The position numbers and the translations under genes are program-made. A DNA stretch of 60,857 nucleotides from assembly GCA_000531095.1 (NCBI GenBank), contig HG799463.1:541781-602637 (forward strand), written 5' to 3'. Positions 26,181-37,535 of this stretch are shown one piece after another. The notes under the pieces were generated by a model. That model did not search any database and was not told where the DNA came from. It saw nothing but the letters and a program-made list of their open reading frames with translations. This DNA is from Gemmata massiliana. GTDB taxonomy: Bacteria > Planctomycetota > Planctomycetia > Gemmatales > Gemmataceae. Position 1 is the stretch's first letter, and every line of letters starts with the position of its first letter.

Positions 26181-29100
26181 TCAAATCGGGTCGTTAGTTG
26201 TCGAGGCTTGAGCGCGACGAATGCGGAGTTTGTCGAGGTACAGGTAGTAAACCGGGGTGAAGTAGAGCGTCAGCACCTGACTCACCAGTAGTCCACCGAC
26301 CACGGCTAACCCGAGGGGCTGACGGCTTTCCGCCCCAGCGCCCCACCCGAACGCGATCGGCAGCGCCCCGAGCAGCGCGCACATGGTCGTCATCATGATC
26401 GGCCGGAACCGGACCAGCGCCGCTTCGTGGATCGCTTCGCGTGGTGATTTCCCGCGAGAGCGTTCGGCGTCCAGCGCGAAGTCGATCATCATGATCGCGT
26501 TCTTTTTCACGATCCCGATCAGCATAATCAGTCCGACCATCGAGTACAGGTTCAGTTCGCTCCGGAACAGGGCCAGTGTTAACAGCGCGCCGACGCCGGC
26601 CGACGGCAGCCCGGAGAGGATCGTTACTGGGTGAATGAAGCTCTCGTACAGCATGCCCATGACGAGGTAAATGACCACGACCGCAGCGACGAGAAGTAGC
26701 CCCAAACCCTGCGCCGAGCGCTGGAATTCTTGGGCCGTTCCCTGGAACCCGGTCGTCACTCCAGCCGGTAGTTCTTCGCGTGCAGCGTCTTCGGCCTTTG
26801 TTAGTGCGTCCCCGAGCGAAGTGCCCGGGCGCAGGTCGAACGAGATCGTCACCGACGGCAACTGACCGGAGTGGTTAATCGATAATGGCCCGACCCCGCG
26901 GCTCACGGTCACGAGGGAGTCGATCGGCACGAGCACGTCGGAACTCGACCGCACATACAGCTTCGAGAGCAGTGCCGGGTCGCGTTGGTACGCGGGCGCG
27001 GCTTCCAGAATCACCCGGTATTCGGCGTTGGGCGCGTTGATGGTGGACACCTGCCGGGCGCCGTTCGCGTTGGCGAGTGCGTCCTCGATCTGTCGGGCTG
27101 ATACGCCGAGGCTGGTCGCCTTATCGCGGTCGATCTTCACATTCAACTGCGGGCTGCTCACCAGTAGGTCGCTGGTGACCTCGATGAATTCCGGCATCGA
27201 GCGCAACCGGGCTTCGAGTTTTGGGGCGGCCGCGTACAGCGCCTCCGGATCGGGCGACTGGAGCGTGAGTTGGTACTGGCTCTTGGACGAGCGCCCGCCG
27301 ACTTGAATGGGAGGAGGGTTCTGGAAGTACACTTTGACTCCGGGCAGTCCGCCCGCGGTGCGGCGCAGTTCGGTCATCACCTCGTCGGCCGATGCCGACC
27401 GTTGGTCGCGCGGAACGAGTTTTATGAACAGGAAGCCGCTATTTCCGCCGAATACCCACGCGCTCACCGCGTCGACGTTCGGGTTCTGGCGCACGATCTC
27501 CGTCACCTGCTCCTGAACGCCCACCATGCCCTGGAACGACATGTCTTCCGCGCCCTGCATTGCGCACACGATGCGGCCGGTGTCTTCGCTCGGCAGGAAC
27601 CCTTTGGGCAGGATCGTCAGGTAGTAGCCTGTTCCGGCCACGAACGCGAACGAGAACAGGAGCATCAATAGCCGCAACCGGAGCGTCAGGCGCAGCGTGC
27701 GGTCGTAAACGGCAAGCATCAGGTCGAATGCTCGCTCGGTCGCCCGATACACGAACCCGTGTCGCGAGCCTCCTTCTGTGCCAGGGGCCGCGCCGTGACC
27801 GCCCTTGAGGAAGAGGGCGCAGAGCATCGGAGTGAGGGTAACGGATACCAGCCCGCTCACCACGATCGCCACCGAGATGGTGACCGCGAACTCGCGGAGG
27901 AGCCGGCCCACCATTCCGTCGAGAAACAGCACCGGAATGAACACCGCGACGAGCGAAACGGTCATCGAGACGATGGTGAACCCGACCTCGGCGGACCCGT
28001 CCAGAGCCGCCCGAATCGGGGATTTCCCCATGTCCTGGTGTCGGACGATGTTCTCCAGCATCACGATCGCGTCGTCGACTACGAAGCCGACCGCGAGCGT
28101 GAGTGCCAGCAGGGACATGTTGTCAAGGGTGTAGCCCAACAGGTACATGATCGCGAACGTGCCGATCACCGACACCGGCAAAGCCAGACTCGGGATGATC
28201 GTCGCTCGCAGGCTGCGCAAGAACACGAAGATCACCAGCACCACCAGACCGAACGCGATCAGCAGCGTGATCTGAACGTCAGTGATCGATTCCTTAATGG
28301 GAACCGAGCGATCATACTGCACAGACAGCTTAATTGTTGGTGGGAGTTGAGCTTGCAGCGTCGGCACGAGGGCCGTCACAGCCTCGGCGACTTCGACCGC
28401 ATTCGCCCCCGGCTGGCGCATCACGGCCAGTACGACTGCCCGGGAGTTTTCGCCGTCGGTTCCGTCGCGCTCGCGCGCCGAGTACCACGCTCCGATTCGG
28501 CTGTTTTCGGCGCCCTCGACCGCGGTTCCGAGTTCGCTCAGTCGAACCGGGCTACCGTTTCGATACGCGACCACCAGGTCGCGGTACTGCTTCGCCTCGG
28601 ACAGTTGCCCGGTGGCCTGGATGAAGAACTTCCGCCGGTCGCCCTCGAACGTGCCGGTTGGGAGGTTGACGTTGGCGTTCCGGAGCGCGGCCGACACTTC
28701 ATCGATGCCGATTCCGCGTGCGGCCAACAGGTCCGGATCGACCTGCACTCGAATGGCCTTCTTCTGCTGCCCCTGCACCATCACCTGCGCGACCCCGTTC
28801 ACGAGCGACAACCGGTCGCCGATGAACGACTCCCCGTACTCGTTCACCTCGTGGATGGGCAACACGTCGGACCGGAGCACGAGGTACAGGATGGGCGAAT
28901 CGGCCGGGTTCACCTTCCGGAACGACGGCGGCGTAGGCATGTCCGGTGGGAGCGACCGGGCGACGCGGGAGATCGCGGACTGCACGTCCAGCGCGGCCGC
29001 GTCGATGTCCCGGCCGAGGTTGAACTGGAGGATGATCGAGGTGGACCCGAGGTTGCTGGACGAACTCATGCTCGCCAGTCCGGGGATGGTCGTGAACTGC

Positions 29101-29306
29101 CTTTCCAGCGGGGTCGCAACGGCCGCGGCCATCGTATCCGGATTAGCTCCGGGAAGGCTGGCGCTGACCTCGATTGTGGGGTAGTCTACGGTCGGTAAAT
29201 CACTGACCGGGAGTGCCCGGTACCCCAGTACCCCGGCCAGAACGACCGACGCCGTGAGGAGCGTGGTCATGACCGGGCGGAGAATGAATAGCCGGGAAGC
29301 GTTCAT
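26181..29306 (-). CDS. RND-family efflux permease (HAE1/AcrB type)
   Basis: 1041 residues, the usual length. N-terminal helix MNASRLFILRPVMTTLLTAS, then two large periplasmic loops. The proton-relay acidic pair in transmembrane helix 4 is present (GFVVDDAIVMLENIVRHQDM). A further signature is MIDFALDAERSRGKSPREAI near the C-terminus. The inner-membrane trimer pumps drugs, dyes or other amphiphiles using the proton gradient. Its start overlaps the adaptor stop by four bases (ATGA), so both are translated together. No outer-membrane TolC-type gene is adjacent. Specificity is unknown. Confidence 0.93.
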   Translation of the reverse strand: MNASRLFILRPVMTTLLTASVVLAGVLGYRALPVSDLPTVDYPTIEVSASLPGANPDTMAAAVATPLERQFTTIPGLASMSSSSNLGSTSIILQFNLGRDIDAAALDVQSAISRVARSLPPDMPTPPSFRKVNPADSPILYLVLRSDVLPIHEVNEYGESFIGDRLSLVNGVAQVMVQGQQKKAIRVQVDPDLLAARGIGIDEVSAALRNANVNLPTGTFEGDRRKFFIQATGQLSEAKQYRDLVVAYRNGSPVRLSELGTAVEGAENSRIGAWYSARERDGTDGENSRAVVLAVMRQPGANAVEVAEAVTALVPTLQAQLPPTIKLSVQYDRSVPIKESITDVQITLLIAFGLVVLVIFVFLRSLRATIIPSLALPVSVIGTFAIMYLLGYTLDNMSLLALTLAVGFVVDDAIVMLENIVRHQDMGKSPIRAALDGSAEVGFTIVSMTVSLVAVFIPVLFLDGMVGRLLREFAVTISVAIVVSGLVSVTLTPMLCALFLKGGHGAAPGTEGGSRHGFVYRATERAFDLMLAVYDRTLRLTLRLRLLMLLFSFAFVAGTGYYLTILPKGFLPSEDTGRIVCAMQGAEDMSFQGMVGVQEQVTEIVRQNPNVDAVSAWVFGGNSGFLFIKLVPRDQRSASADEVMTELRRTAGGLPGVKVYFQNPPPIQVGGRSSKSQYQLTLQSPDPEALYAAAPKLEARLRSMPEFIEVTSDLLVSSPQLNVKIDRDKATSLGVSARQIEDALANANGARQVSTINAPNAEYRVILEAAPAYQRDPALLSKLYVRSSSDVLVPIDSLVTVSRGVGPLSINHSGQLPSVTISFDLRPGTSLGDALTKAEDAAREELPAGVTTGFQGTAQEFQRSAQGLGLLLVAAVVVIYLVMGMLYESFIHPVTILSGLPSAGVGALLTLALFRSELNLYSMVGLIMLIGIVKKNAIMMIDFALDAERSRGKSPREAIHEAALVRFRPIMMTTMCALLGALPIAFGWGAGAESRQPLGLAVVGGLLVSQVLTLYFTPVYYLYLDKLRIRRAQASTTNDPI

Positions 29307-30439
29307 TTCGCGCTCCCCGCTGGGGGAAGCGCCGACGGGTTCTTGATGGACACTTTGAGACCCGGGGCAAGTCTGAGGTGACCGTCCGTCACCACGACTT
29401 CACCGCCCTTCAAACCCGATGTGACTACGGTCTCGCCGCTCGACTCGAAGGCGACCGTGACGTACCGCAGTTCAACCGTTTGGTCCGGCAAAACGACATA
29501 CACGTACTGCCCCTTTTGTCCCGACTGTACGGCGGCCGGAGGGACGACCACGCTGTTGGGCCGCTCGTTGAGGTCGAGAACCACGTCCACGAACAGACCC
29601 GGCCACAGCGCTCGATTCGTGTTCGGGAATTGAGCTTTAAGTTGGACCGTACCGGTACCGGGTTCGACCGCGTTGTCGACGAACGTGAGTTCGCCGATCG
29701 CTTTGGGACCGCCGTGTCGAGGTGTGGCTTCCGCATGCAATCGCCCGCGTCCCTCAAACGCCGCCATGACTGTTGGTAAGGCCCGTTCGGGAACCGCGAA
29801 CTGCACGTCGATCGGGCTGAGTTGATTGATGACGACCAGCGGATTCGTGTCGGCCGTGGAGATCCGGTTCCCCGCAGTGACATGCAGCGCGCCCGTTCGC
29901 CCGTCGATCGGGGCCGTAATCGTGGTGTATTCGAGTTGCAACTTGGCCAGTTTGACGGCCGCTCGGTCGGCCTCGACCGCGGCGCGATCGGCTTCGACCG
30001 TCGCGCGGGTCGAATCCGCTTCTACCACCGAACCGATGCCCGACGAACCGAGGCGCTCCACTCGCGCGAGGCTGAGTTCGGCCCCCTTTAGGGTCGCCAG
30101 ATTTCGTGCGAGCGTCGCTTCGGCCTGCTGGAGAGCGGCCTCGAACGGGCGCGGGTCGATGGTGAACAGCTTTTGTCCGCGTCGGACGGTGTCGCCCTCG
30201 CGAAAATGAACATGGGTCAGTTCGCCAGCGATCGCGGGACGCACGTTGACCGTGGAAATTGTGCGGACCGAGCCGATGGCCCGAACCTGAACGGCCACTG
30301 TTTTCTTGTCGGCGATAGCGACCGAAACGGGGGCGGGCGCGGGTTCCGCTTTGGGTGCGGGGGGTTTTGCGCACCCGGCAAGTGCCAGCAGAAGCAGCGC
30401 AAACTGGCGCGGAGCGAGAACGGGGCTGGGGAGGTACAT
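29303..30439 (-). CDS. RND efflux periplasmic adaptor (MFP), lipoprotein
   Basis: 378 residues. QFALLLLALAGCAKPP is a lipoprotein signal with lipobox LAGC. After it come the classic MFP parts: the beta-barrel/lipoyl half (VRAIGSVRTISTVNVRPAIA, FREGDTVRRGQKLFTIDPRP), a coiled-coil hairpin (ALQQAEATLARNLATLKGAE), the second lipoyl half (YTTITAPIDGRTGALHVTAG), and the C-terminal barrel (VPPAAVQSGQKGQYVYVVLP). It links the RND permease to an outer-membrane channel. First gene of the operon; a plausible internal promoter region lies between it and the GNAT gene. Confidence 0.92.
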   Translation of the reverse strand: MYLPSPVLAPRQFALLLLALAGCAKPPAPKAEPAPAPVSVAIADKKTVAVQVRAIGSVRTISTVNVRPAIAGELTHVHFREGDTVRRGQKLFTIDPRPFEAALQQAEATLARNLATLKGAELSLARVERLGSSGIGSVVEADSTRATVEADRAAVEADRAAVKLAKLQLEYTTITAPIDGRTGALHVTAGNRISTADTNPLVVINQLSPIDVQFAVPERALPTVMAAFEGRGRLHAEATPRHGGPKAIGELTFVDNAVEPGTGTVQLKAQFPNTNRALWPGLFVDVVLDLNERPNSVVVPPAAVQSGQKGQYVYVVLPDQTVELRYVTVAFESSGETVVTSGLKGGEVVVTDGHLRLAPGLKVSIKNPSALPPAGSAK

Positions 30440-30636
30440 GGCAGGAATGAGCAGCAGGTGGGGCAGGGGACCGGGACGCGCAAGTCAATACCCGCGTTCC
30501 GGTCGCCAAAAGCGGTCGCATCGCTGATGCGGTGGGTATTCTCTCATTATTGGAAATTGATCGCGAGACGATTCCGCAAGTTCTTGTCGGGCCGGGCTGT
30601 TCTGCCGTTAAATCCGGATGCCGCGCTCGTAGGGGC

Positions 30637-31110
30637 TCAGATGGGGTTCCGCTCCATGCGGAAATTGGTGAGCGCCACCCCACGCACCACGACCTGTTGC
30701 TCCACCAACACAGCGAACCCGTGGCGCTCGAAGAACGGTCGGGCGGTAATACTGACCTCGGCAAACAACCGGGTGAGACCCGTCCGTGTGGCCTCGGCGA
30801 CGAGGGCACGCATGATCGTCCCTCCGACTCCGCAACCCTGGTGGTCGGCGTGGACGAAGAACCGGTCGATGTGGCCGTCCGGTTCGAGGTCGGCGAACCC
30901 GACCGGTTGGTCGCCGATTTCCGCCACGACCGCGAACCGATCGGCGAGCGTCGCCCAGCGGGTCGGATTGATTTCGTCGGGTGCCCATGCCCGCACTTGC
31001 TCGGGTGAATAATCCCGACTGTTGACGCGATGGACCGTGCCTCGAAATAGCGCGAACAGCGCAGGAACGTCGGCGGGGTGAAATGGTCGGAGACGAATAG
31101 ACGCGCTCAT
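30637..31110 (-). CDS. GNAT-family N-acetyltransferase
   Basis: 157 residues from ATG 31108-31110 (MSASIRLRPFHPADVPALF). A longer reading overlaps the upstream gene and lacks homology-like sequence. GNAT elements: the VVAEIGDQPVGFADLEPDGH strand pair, the acetyl-CoA loop in HADHQGCGVGGTIMRAL (Q-x-x-G-x-G type), and the C-terminal RPFFERHGFAVLVEQQ. It transfers an acetyl group from acetyl-CoA to an unknown amine. It follows the radical SAM gene by 52 bp on the same strand. Confidence 0.9.
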   Translation of the reverse strand: MSASIRLRPFHPADVPALFALFRGTVHRVNSRDYSPEQVRAWAPDEINPTRWATLADRFAVVAEIGDQPVGFADLEPDGHIDRFFVHADHQGCGVGGTIMRALVAEATRTGLTRLFAEVSITARPFFERHGFAVLVEQQVVVRGVALTNFRMERNPI

Positions 31111-31162
31111 GAGACGAGTCCTGGGGTTTGCCTGAACTCGAACAGTTCTACGCGCGGACTGC

Positions 31163-31984
31163 TTACCGACGACTCCCTGCGACATCGGCAGACACCGCGG
31201 GCGGCGGGAAGAAGCCGGTTTCGCCCTCGAAGACGGTCGTGCTGAGACGCAAGCGGTTCACGAAGCGCCGATAGTCCGCCGGTCCCCAACCTGTTTCGGC
31301 GAGCAAGGCTCGCGCTTCCGCACCCGTATCCGCACCGAAACGCCCGCCGGCGTCGTGAAAATCCTGGCACACCACGACGTCGGGTTTGAAGTCCGCGATC
31401 TGGCGGGCGAACGTGTCTACGTTTGCGATTGGCAACGTGGGGGTGACACAAACACCCACAGCAATGCCCGCATCCTTGAGCTGCGCGAGCGCGTCCCAGC
31501 GCCGATCGAGCGGCGGAGCCTTCGGCTCGAACTGCTGGCGCACGCGCTCGGAATCGGTCGGGATCGACATGTTCACGCGAAGGCTGCGGAAGTCCTTCAG
31601 CACGTCAATGTCGCGAGCCACGAGCGGGCCGCGCGTTTGAATCGTCAGGCGCGGCTGGTGCGGGAGGAGCGCTTCGAGAATGCCCCGCGTGAGCATAAGC
31701 CCCCGCTCGATCGGCTGATACGGGTCGGTCACGCTCGACATGTAGACCGGCTCGCCCGCGACACGCGGCGCCTGCTTCTCGGCGAGCGCGGCGGCATTTT
31801 TCTTCGCGGTGATCCACTTCCCCCACTCGTTCGGCGGGCGCCGATTTTGGGGCAGAAACGCTGCGTAACAGTACGAACAACCGAAGGTGCAACCGATGTA
31901 GGGGTTGCACGTCCACTCGAACCCGCCGCGCCGGATGAACCCGGTGGCGGGCGAAAAAATCGACCGCGACTCGATCAGTTCCAT
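31163..31984 (-). CDS. Radical SAM protein, SPL (spore photoproduct lyase) family
   Basis: 273 residues. The [4Fe-4S] motif is Cys32-x3-Cys36-x2-Cys39 within YIGCTFGCSYCYAAF, with the aromatic residue after the third Cys as usual. EPVYMSSVTDPYQPIERGL and LTIQTRGPLVARDIDVL are the downstream strands conserved in the SPL-related group. Despite the family name, this subgroup occurs in non-sporulating bacteria and its substrate is not proven; DNA repair is one possibility. Upstream of the GNAT gene in a likely two-gene operon. Confidence 0.88.
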   Translation of the reverse strand: MELIESRSIFSPATGFIRRGGFEWTCNPYIGCTFGCSYCYAAFLPQNRRPPNEWGKWITAKKNAAALAEKQAPRVAGEPVYMSSVTDPYQPIERGLMLTRGILEALLPHQPRLTIQTRGPLVARDIDVLKDFRSLRVNMSIPTDSERVRQQFEPKAPPLDRRWDALAQLKDAGIAVGVCVTPTLPIANVDTFARQIADFKPDVVVCQDFHDAGGRFGADTGAEARALLAETGWGPADYRRFVNRLRLSTTVFEGETGFFPPPAVSADVAGSRR

Positions 31985-32268
31985 GCCCGGAACCTCGTGA
32001 GGAAATGTCTAAACGGTCGCAACGCGCGGCAGGAAGTGTATACTCGTCAACTGGACTGATGTCAATTACCGGAGGCGAGAGCGCGCCGCGGGGAGTAGTG
32101 GACACCCGTCAAAGGCGGTACGTTCGCGCAAAATGGGAAAATGTGATCGGAAATGGAACCGGATGTGATCTTCGACTGCTTTCCGAACGGAGCGCGGGTG
32201 TTGTGCCCGCAAATCTCCGGTTCGGTTGGTGCATCTGACTTCGAGTGATCCGTGAAACCCGTCACGCC

Positions 32269-32649
32269 TCATTTCGACTTCGGCGCGAAGAGGGGAATTC
32301 CACCGTGGGCGGGGGGCGTGGTCGGCGTGTTCGGAAGCGCGGGGACTTCCGGAAGCTTCGTTCCGTTCTGCGGCGGGGTGACCGGGCCAGGGGTCGTTCC
32401 GGGGGCCGTCTCCGGAACAGCCGCTTTCGCGTCTTTGGCAGCCTTATCGACGTGATTGCCGATCACCGAACCGACGTTCTTCAGGATCTCCGAAGAGTCG
32501 CTACCGACCTTCTTCGTGTCCACATCGGTTGTAATCTGGATGTTGCCGTCCGTGCCCTTTGAAACGTTCAATTTGTACCAACCCATGTACCAGCCAACGC
32601 CGCCGAACCCGATAACGGCCAGCCCGACCAGAGCGAGTAAGTTTCGCAT
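32269..32649 (-). CDS. Membrane-anchored hypothetical protein with Pro-rich tail
   Basis: 126 residues from ATG 32647-32649, with GGAGA eight bases before it. Residues 1-25 (MRNLLALVGLAVIGFGGVGW) form one membrane helix. NVSKGTDGNIQITTDVDTKK follows as a short outward beta part, then an amphipathic helix (SSEILKNVGSVIGNHVDKAA), then a Pro/Thr-rich tail. I recognise no family; similar helix-plus-tail proteins are frequent in planctomycetes. Neighbours give no functional clue. Confidence 0.7.
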   Translation of the reverse strand: MRNLLALVGLAVIGFGGVGWYMGWYKLNVSKGTDGNIQITTDVDTKKVGSDSSEILKNVGSVIGNHVDKAAKDAKAAVPETAPGTTPGPVTPPQNGTKLPEVPALPNTPTTPPAHGGIPLFAPKSK

Positions 32650-33100
32650 CACCGATCTCCTTCGTCCGTGAAAACGGGACACCGTCCCTCAACATTATTC
32701 GCGCGGCGCGGGAAAAAAGACACTCGCGCGGCGCTGATTGAGGAGTGTACGTTACTCGATCGTTTCGCGCAAGCCGAGTTGCGCGCGGACATCTTCTCTT
32801 GGTGCAAGATGGTGCGCGGCGGTAGAATGCGGTAGTTTTTGAAAACCGAGCGGCGCGCGGGCTTGCGGCCCCCGGGGGAACGGGATACCCTACTCCAGCC
32901 GTTCGCCCGCTCTCGGCTCCCGTTCTTTGACAGGAGCCCGCGCTCCTTTCCCGCTCCCGCTGCGGCTCCCGGTTGAGTCAACCGTTTCGAGCCGACAATC
33001 GGTGCCCAGCATCCGAACCTGGGACCACGAGCGGTGTCGATTACCGTTGCGAGTACCACCTATCGGCGCCCCGCGCCGCCCACGGAGGTCACCTTCACTC

Positions 33101-35149
<2,049 letters not shown>

Positions 35150-35181
35150 GGAAAAAGGAAGAAATATCGTCGCCGGGGTTT

Positions 35182-35279
35182 GGATGGGTGGGGCCTGACC
35201 GACCTGAAGGTGTGAACCTGGTCAGGGCGGAAGCAGCAGCCATAAGCATTGGAGGGTGCGGCTCAGGGCACCCCCATCC
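35182..35279 (+). ncRNA. ffs: Small signal recognition particle RNA (4.5S type)
   Basis: The conserved SRP core is present: GAACCTGGTCAGGGCGGAAG followed by CAGCAGCC, the asymmetric loop and apical part bound by Ffh. The ends GGATGGGTGGGGCCTGA (35182-35198) and TCAGGGCACCCCCATCC (35263-35279) pair along their length, closing a ~98-nt hairpin. It guides membrane proteins to the translocon with Ffh. It lies 32 bp after prkA on the same strand. A GC hairpin follows at 35305-35338. Confidence 0.92.
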
Positions 35280-35304
35280 TTCCACTCCCCGGCGGCGCAA
35301 CACA

Positions 35305-35338
35305 CGAGCCCCGAGTACCTTAGGGTGCTCGGGGCTCG
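35305..35338 (+). terminator. Hairpin after the SRP RNA
   Basis: CGAGCCCCGAGTACC (35305-35319) pairs with GGTGCTCGGGGCTCG (35324-35338), one G-U pair, four-base loop. It lies 25 bp beyond the SRP RNA end and before the next start codon, so it likely terminates the RNA. No T-tract. Confidence 0.6.
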
Positions 35339-35357
35339 CGGCGTTACCGAGGTGTGT

Positions 35358-35888
35358 ATGGGCCGGTACCGGACTGCTATCGAGTCGCGAATGCCTCCCG
35401 AACGGCGGCGTTGGGCGCGGTTTGGACCGCCCCCGATCGCGGAGCAAATCGCTGCGGCCTCGGCCGCACTTGAGCTGCCGCTCCCCGGCCCGCTCCGCGA
35501 ACTGTACGCGGAGTTCGACGGCCTGTGGTTCGGCAAGTCCGGTGGTGACGTCCCCGAGTGCGCAGACCTCGATCAGTGGGACGTGCTGCCGCTGCGCCTG
35601 CTGCCGGTGGCGCGGAAGGAACTCGCGCACTGGTACGGGCCGGACGGCGGATCTTGGGGCGACGGGATCGAAGGGTTCGGGGAGCAGCTCTCACGCTGCG
35701 TACCGTTCGCCGTTTATGAAGGGATCGCGGCGTTCTCGTTCATGACCGACCTCGGGGCGTGGGGCATTGGGCCGGGCACTGTCAGCTCTTGGGATCACGA
35801 CGGCGGAACGCCGCACGACTACGGGGAGACGCTGATCGAGTTTTTGGCCGAAAACGCTACCAACGTCTCGCGAGACTGGTCCGTCTAG
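35358..35888 (+). CDS. SMI1/KNR4-like protein
   Basis: 176 residues from ATG 35358 (MGRYRTAIESRMPPERRRWA). The segment ALELPLPGPLRELYAEFDGLWFGKSGG is the start of SMI1/KNR4 (SUKH) folds (LP-x-x-LR-x-x-Y-x-x-x-DG), and VLPLRLLPVARKEL continues it. SUKH proteins serve as immunity proteins or protein-binding modules; no toxin is adjacent. It sits between the SRP RNA and DUF444, inside the PrkA-DUF444-SpoVR region, but its link to that module is only positional. Confidence 0.8.
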   Translation: MGRYRTAIESRMPPERRRWARFGPPPIAEQIAAASAALELPLPGPLRELYAEFDGLWFGKSGGDVPECADLDQWDVLPLRLLPVARKELAHWYGPDGGSWGDGIEGFGEQLSRCVPFAVYEGIAAFSFMTDLGAWGIGPGTVSSWDHDGGTPHDYGETLIEFLAENATNVSRDWSV

Positions 35889-36030
35889 TTTAACCTCATC
35901 GCCTCGCCAGACACCTGTTTGGCTTCTCTGCGACCCCGTTTGTCTGGTACGATTCCAATACGCGACAATGCGCGGTAAGTTTGCTGCGCGCTGCGACAGT
36001 ACCACCATCCACCCCCGAGGCACGATTGCC

Positions 36031-37134
36031 GTGGGACAAAAGATCGAACAAGACCTCCAGCGGTTCCGCAAGCTGGTGCGCGGAAAGGTGAAGAGCAACC
36101 TCTCCAAATACATCAGCCGCGGGGAAATGATCGGCAAGAAGGGGAACGACTACGTGTCGATCCCACTTCCGTCGATCAACCTGCCCCAATTCCGTTTCGG
36201 GAAGAAGAACTCCGGCGGGGTGGGGGTCGGACCCGGGCAACCCGGGCAACCGCTCACGCCTCCACAGCAGGAGGGCGACGACCCGCAAGCCGGTGACTCG
36301 CCGGGCGGCCACATCCTCGAAGTCGATCTGACAATGGAGGAGCTGGCCGACATTCTGGGCGAAGAACTGGCGCTCCCGCGCATCGAACCGCGGGGCAAGA
36401 AGAACGTCGTCACCGAAAAGGACAAGTACACCAGCATCCGGAGCGTTGGCCCGGAGTCGCTGCGGCACTTCAAACGCACGTTCAAACGCGCCCTGAAGCG
36501 CCAGATCTCCGCTGGCTCGTACAACCCGGTCGACCCGATCGTCGTGCCCGTGCGCGAGGACAAACAATACCGCGCATGGAAGGAAGTACCCAAGCCGGAC
36601 AGCGTCGCGTGCGTCATCTACATGATGGACGTGTCGGGGAGCATGACCGACGAGCAGAAAGAGATCGTCCGGATCGAGTCGTTCTGGATCGACACCTGGA
36701 TCAAGAAGCACTACTCGGGTGTCGAGACGGTCTACATCATTCACGATGCGGTCGCGCAGGAGGTGGACGAGCACACGTTCTACCACACGCGCGAGAGCGG
36801 CGGGACGAAGATCAGCAGCGCCTACGAGTTGTGCAACAAGATCATCGACGCCCGGTTCCCGCCGAGCCAGTGGAACGTGTATGCGTTCCACTTCTCTGAC
36901 GGCGACAATTGGGGCGACGACGTGCCCAAGTGCGTCGATTTGCTGAACAACACGATGCTGGCGAAGCTGAACCTCTTCGGCTACGGTCAGGTGGAATCGC
37001 CTTACGGCAGCGGTGAGTTCTTCGATCACGTTCACGAACTGGTGGACGATCACGAAAACGTGGTCGTGAGCCGCATCCCAGACCGCGAAGCGATCCTGGG
37101 TAGCATCAAGGAGTTCCTCAAAACCGGGCGGTAA
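36031..37134 (+). CDS. DUF444 family protein (YeaH-like, VWA domain)
   Basis: 367 residues if translation starts at GTG 36031 (MGQKIEQDLQRFRKLVRGKV), where the family similarity begins; ATG 35968 is also in frame. DUF444 features: the N-terminal RGEMIGKKGNDYVSIPLPSI, a Gly/Pro/Gln-rich linker, and a VWA fold with the metal-binding MIDAS sequence MDVSGSMTDEQKE. TFYHTRESGGTKISSAYELC and YGYGQVESPYG-like C-terminal parts (here FGYGQVESPYGSGEFF) are family typical. It is the standard partner of PrkA and SpoVR proteins, perhaps a scaffold. Confidence 0.92.
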   Translation: MGQKIEQDLQRFRKLVRGKVKSNLSKYISRGEMIGKKGNDYVSIPLPSINLPQFRFGKKNSGGVGVGPGQPGQPLTPPQQEGDDPQAGDSPGGHILEVDLTMEELADILGEELALPRIEPRGKKNVVTEKDKYTSIRSVGPESLRHFKRTFKRALKRQISAGSYNPVDPIVVPVREDKQYRAWKEVPKPDSVACVIYMMDVSGSMTDEQKEIVRIESFWIDTWIKKHYSGVETVYIIHDAVAQEVDEHTFYHTRESGGTKISSAYELCNKIIDARFPPSQWNVYAFHFSDGDNWGDDVPKCVDLLNNTMLAKLNLFGYGQVESPYGSGEFFDHVHELVDDHENVVVSRIPDREAILGSIKEFLKTGR

Positions 37135-37172
37135 CGGGAGGGCGGTTTTCGATCTCCACAAAGGGGCCAGCG

Positions 37173-37535
37173 ATGGAAGTCGAGATCAACGAGAGCGTGA
37201 AGCAGGCAAAATGGCCGGGCTTAGAGGAGGCCGTGCGGAAGGCGTCAGACTTGTTCTCTCAAGTGATTCCTAAGTCGCTCCAACCACTCGTGCGGATCGA
37301 CTGGGAACGGCTGGAGGACGCTTACGGTGGCGAGTGGGTGGTGGTGGCGCTGAGCTACGACAGCCGGGCCGAAGAACGCGAACTCTTTCGCCCTCTCGCG
37401 CTACTGAAGGTTCCTTTTATGCGCGAGAGATTCGAGTGGCTGTGGGGGCGCGTGCTCCGGACGGCATTCCACAGTCGCGAGGATGAGCCATCGATCGAGG
37501 ACATGGTTCCCGCTTCCGGTGAGGGCGGGGCATGA
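37173..37535 (+). CDS. Hypothetical protein, 120 residues
   Basis: Starts at ATG 37173 with AAAGGGGCC before it. Mixed alpha/beta product (LVRIDWERLEDAYGGEWVVV, then RERFEWLWGRVLRTAFHSRE) with no family I recognise. The stop overlaps the next start by four bases (ATGA), so the two small genes are translationally coupled within the operon between DUF444 and the sensor kinase. Good coding character, unknown role. Confidence 0.7.
   Translation: MEVEINESVKQAKWPGLEEAVRKASDLFSQVIPKSLQPLVRIDWERLEDAYGGEWVVVALSYDSRAEERELFRPLALLKVPFMRERFEWLWGRVLRTAFHSREDEPSIEDMVPASGEGGA

Noticed and set aside
35896..37161. A 421-codon minus-strand frame over the DUF444 gene
   Set aside because: Low-complexity antisense reading; the plus strand encodes a clear VWA/DUF444 protein.
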